Assembly (NCBI GenBank): GCA_937904535.1
Contig: CALELC010000003.1
Location: 1 to 9,537, forward strand
Length of the DNA: 9,537 nt
DNA from: an uncultured Planctomycetaceae bacterium
Lineage (GTDB): Bacteria; Planctomycetota; Planctomycetia; Pirellulales; Pirellulaceae
Direction of reading: 5' to 3'
Shown here: in pieces, positions 7,972-9,537 of the stretch
Numbering within the stretch: position 1 is the stretch's first letter
How the letters are laid out: every line of letters begins with the position of its first letter
Notes under the pieces: generated by a model
Seen by the model: the letters and a program-made list of their open reading frames with translations, nothing else
Databases searched by the model: none
Told to the model about the DNA's origin: nothing
Made by a program: the position numbers and the translations under genes

Positions 7972-8794
7972 TGGACTCTCCTTGCGATGCCTGCAGTTCG
8001 GCTTTGAGTTGTTGCAAATAAGTCTGATAGCCGTCTGGGCCGACCCAGTAACGAACTAAGTGGGTGACCCCGTTGGAGGTGATCGTGGCTCCCGAGAGTC
8101 CATCGACCAAGTACTGACTATCGGCCGGCGCTGGCCCGCGAGCCACACCAAGCGCCTGCTGTCCCTGATCGTCGTACAACTTGACTCCGGTCCACTGCGC
8201 CTTCCACCGCGGGTTATCGACTTCGCCGCCGAGCCCCGGCGTTTCGCCGTGCTCATAGAAAGTCAAACCCTGCACAGTCTCAAGGTCTCGGCGGATCGCC
8301 AAGTATCCATAGAGCGTCGACCACAAACCCCGGCCATAGACTGGCAATACAACCTGGCTAATACCGCCCGTCTTTGGGTTCATCACCAGGAAGACCCGCG
8401 CGATTCGCTCGCGCCGGTTGCGTCCAATCGTGTACTGAGGATCGTTGGTGGGTACGCTTAATTCAGCGTCCTTGGCAGCGGCCTGAGGGTTATAGGTGGC
8501 CACGTCCATATCGGTCACATACTGCCCGGTTTGCAGGTCGACCAGTCGCTCCTCAACGCGCTCATACAGCTCGTTGATCTGGGCAACCGTCAATTCGCTA
8601 GCAGGCAGACCAAACTCACCCTGAGCCAGTCCCGACGCGTCCAAAATATTGCGTTGGCGGTCGACCACTTCATTGGCTTCCTGGTAGGGTCGCAGCGCGA
8701 CGGCCGCGGCACTTACCGCCAAGGAACAAACCACGCAGAGCACAATTGACACCACGAGGGTGTTTGATAACGAGTCACGGTTACGCGTTGCCAT
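7958..8794 (-). CDS. nqrC: Na+-translocating NADH:quinone oxidoreductase subunit C
   Basis: NqrC is anchored by one N-terminal membrane helix (residues about 10-34) and exposes a domain on the periplasmic side that carries a covalently bound FMN. The attachment motif D-G-L-S-G-A-T is intact, with Thr237 as the expected phosphoester-linked residue; an ApbE-type flavin transferase normally attaches the FMN. Conserved surroundings include GLWSTLYGYLAI and PGLGGEVDNPRW. The 278-residue length is within the usual range. The frame extends 16 codons further to 8842, but the ATG at 8792-8794 begins MATRNRD just before the anchor, as is common for NqrC, and has GGAGG 10 nt upstream inside nqrB. The gene overlaps nqrB by 14 nt and nqrD by 14 nt. 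Confidence 0.97.
   Translation of the reverse strand: MATRNRDSLSNTLVVSIVLCVVCSLAVSAAAVALRPYQEANEVVDRQRNILDASGLAQGEFGLPASELTVAQINELYERVEERLVDLQTGQYVTDMDVATYNPQAAAKDAELSVPTNDPQYTIGRNRRERIARVFLVMNPKTGGISQVVLPVYGRGLWSTLYGYLAIRRDLETVQGLTFYEHGETPGLGGEVDNPRWKAQWTGVKLYDDQGQQALGVARGPAPADSQYLVDGLSGATITSNGVTHLVRYWVGPDGYQTYLQQLKAELQASQGESNGKP
7978..7983 (-). promoter_or_regulatory. Ribosome binding site of nqrD
   Basis: AAGGAG on the minus strand, 6 nt before the nqrD ATG and inside the end of nqrC. It is the strongest Shine-Dalgarno in the window and supports the chosen start. Confidence 0.8.
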
Positions 8795-9537
8795 AGCGAG
8801 CCACCCTCCGTCGAACATTTGCCTCGACCACGTAATAATCAATCAACGGGGCGAACACGTTGCCAAGCAAAATCGCCAACATAATTCCTTCGGGAAACGC
8901 CGGGTTAACTCCCCGGATCAAGATCGTCATGAAACCGATCAAGAAACCATAGATCCACTTGCCGGTGTTGGTCATCGATGCGCTCACCGGGTCGGTAGCC
9001 ATCCACACAATCCCAAACGCCAAACCTCCCAGGCACAGATGCCAGTAGAAGGGGACACCGAGCATCGGGTTAGCGCCGGAGGTGACGCCGTTCATTAGCA
9101 ATGAGGTCGCAACTACTCCGAGCGTCACACCTGACATGATTCGCCAAGAACCGATACCGGTAGCGATCAAAATCGCAGCTCCAACGAGGCACAGCAGTGT
9201 GCTGGTCTCACCGATGCTGCCGGGGATCGTGCCGAGGAAGGCGTCTGCCAATGAGATCGCCTCTTCGCCCCAGGGTCGCGGAACCGCTGCCAGGGACTCG
9301 ACCGCACTGCCCTGGGCTACCGACATGTGTCCCAGTGGAGTAGGACCGCTGAAGCCATCGACTGCCGTCCACACTCGGTCACCCGAGATCTGACCAGCGT
9401 GTCCGAAGTACAGAAACGCCCGGGCCGTAAGTGCTGGATTGAGGAAGTTGCGCCCCGTGCCACCAAACACTTCCTTGCCAACCACCACCCCAAACGCGAT
9501 CCCGATTGCGCCCTGCCATAAGGGAATCGTCGGTGGC
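8781..9537 (-). CDS. nqrB: Na+-translocating NADH:quinone oxidoreductase subunit B, 5'-partial
   Basis: This is the C-terminal 251 residues of NqrB, the large membrane subunit that binds FMN and riboflavin and is thought to form the Na+ path and quinone site. Full-length members are about 410 residues, so roughly 160-170 N-terminal residues lie beyond the right edge. An internal GTG at 9488 is not the start, since conserved sequence (PLWQGAIGIAFG) continues upstream of it in frame. Conserved blocks are GKEVFGGTGRNFLNPAL, the flavin region VWTAVDGFSGPT, FLGTIPGSIGE, MATDPVSAS and NPAFPEGIMLAILLGN. The flavin-site Thr is at codon 9339-9341, but the residue before it is Pro where the family motif has Ala. 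The distance from this Thr to the C terminus (185 residues) matches the Vibrio protein closely, so the site is correctly placed. Further membrane segments follow it. Confidence 0.96.
   Translation of the reverse strand, partial: PPTIPLWQGAIGIAFGVVVGKEVFGGTGRNFLNPALTARAFLYFGHAGQISGDRVWTAVDGFSGPTPLGHMSVAQGSAVESLAAVPRPWGEEAISLADAFLGTIPGSIGETSTLLCLVGAAILIATGIGSWRIMSGVTLGVVATSLLMNGVTSGANPMLGVPFYWHLCLGGLAFGIVWMATDPVSASMTNTGKWIYGFLIGFMTILIRGVNPAFPEGIMLAILLGNVFAPLIDYYVVEANVRRRVARYGNA
8805..8809 (-). promoter_or_regulatory. Ribosome binding site of nqrC
   Basis: GGAGG on the minus strand, 10 nt before the ATG at 8794 and inside nqrB. It supports the 278-residue start over the longer frame. Confidence 0.6.
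9339..9359 (-). other. NqrB FMN attachment site, variant D-G-F-S-G-P-T
   Basis: These seven codons occupy the place of the flavinylation motif D-x-x-[ST]-G-A-T. The Asp, Ser, Gly and acceptor Thr are kept; the Ala is replaced by Pro (codon CCT). Confidence 0.85.

Noticed and set aside
5422..9537. Rnf complex instead of Nqr
   Set aside because: NqrD/NqrE resemble RnfE/RnfA, but a fused ferredoxin-FAD reductase of NqrF type is present and no RnfB or RnfC-like polyferredoxin subunits are seen.
1..9537. Mobile elements, CRISPR arrays, tRNA/rRNA genes or a defence-type cassette
   Set aside because: No transposase or integrase motifs, direct-repeat arrays, long terminal inverted repeats or tRNA-like cloverleaf sequences were seen on either strand; coding density is normal and the genes are housekeeping-like.

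Overview
The window looks like a chromosomal segment from a planctomycete, probably a member of the Pirellulales. The best evidence is a 1035-residue exported protein with the architecture typical of the Planctomycetes/Verrucomicrobia: a 'membrane-bound dehydrogenase' N-terminal domain, a helical-repeat middle and a C-terminal CxxCH haem domain. The moderately GC-rich base composition and the lack of a clear Shine-Dalgarno sequence before some starts also fit. The lineage is an inference from family distribution; there is no rRNA or other marker here.

Layout, left to right. (1) Bases 2-2089, plus strand: the 3' part of a large protein of unknown function, with its frame open to the left edge. 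It contains two related short motifs that suggest an internal duplication. (2) Bases 2090-2180: a short convergent gap with a GC-rich inverted repeat. (3) Bases 2181-5288, minus strand: the exported haem protein. (4) Bases 5289-5421: a gap with a strong hairpin that probably ends the upstream operon. (5) Bases 5422-9537, minus strand: five consecutive subunits of the Na+-translocating NADH:quinone oxidoreductase, in transcription order nqrB (cut by the right edge), nqrC, nqrD, nqrE, nqrF. nqrA is expected just beyond the right edge.

The Nqr subunits make one inner-membrane complex. NqrF takes electrons from NADH through FAD and a 2Fe-2S centre. An Fe centre held by cysteines of NqrD and NqrE, and covalent FMNs on NqrC and NqrB, carry them on to quinone while Na+ is exported. 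Nearly all cofactor residues are present. The exception in detail is the NqrB flavin site, which reads S-G-P-T instead of the usual S-G-A-T, while NqrC keeps S-G-A-T. The nqrB/nqrC and nqrC/nqrD junctions overlap by 14 nt each, nqrD and nqrE are 5 nt apart, and nqrE and nqrF are 73 nt apart, so the set is a tight operon. No apbE (flavin transferase) or nqrM (Fe-S maturation) gene lies immediately after nqrF.

I found no mobile element, CRISPR array, tRNA, rRNA or clear novel multi-gene system. The points most worth a second look are the NqrB flavin-site variant and the unknown, apparently duplicated protein at the left end.
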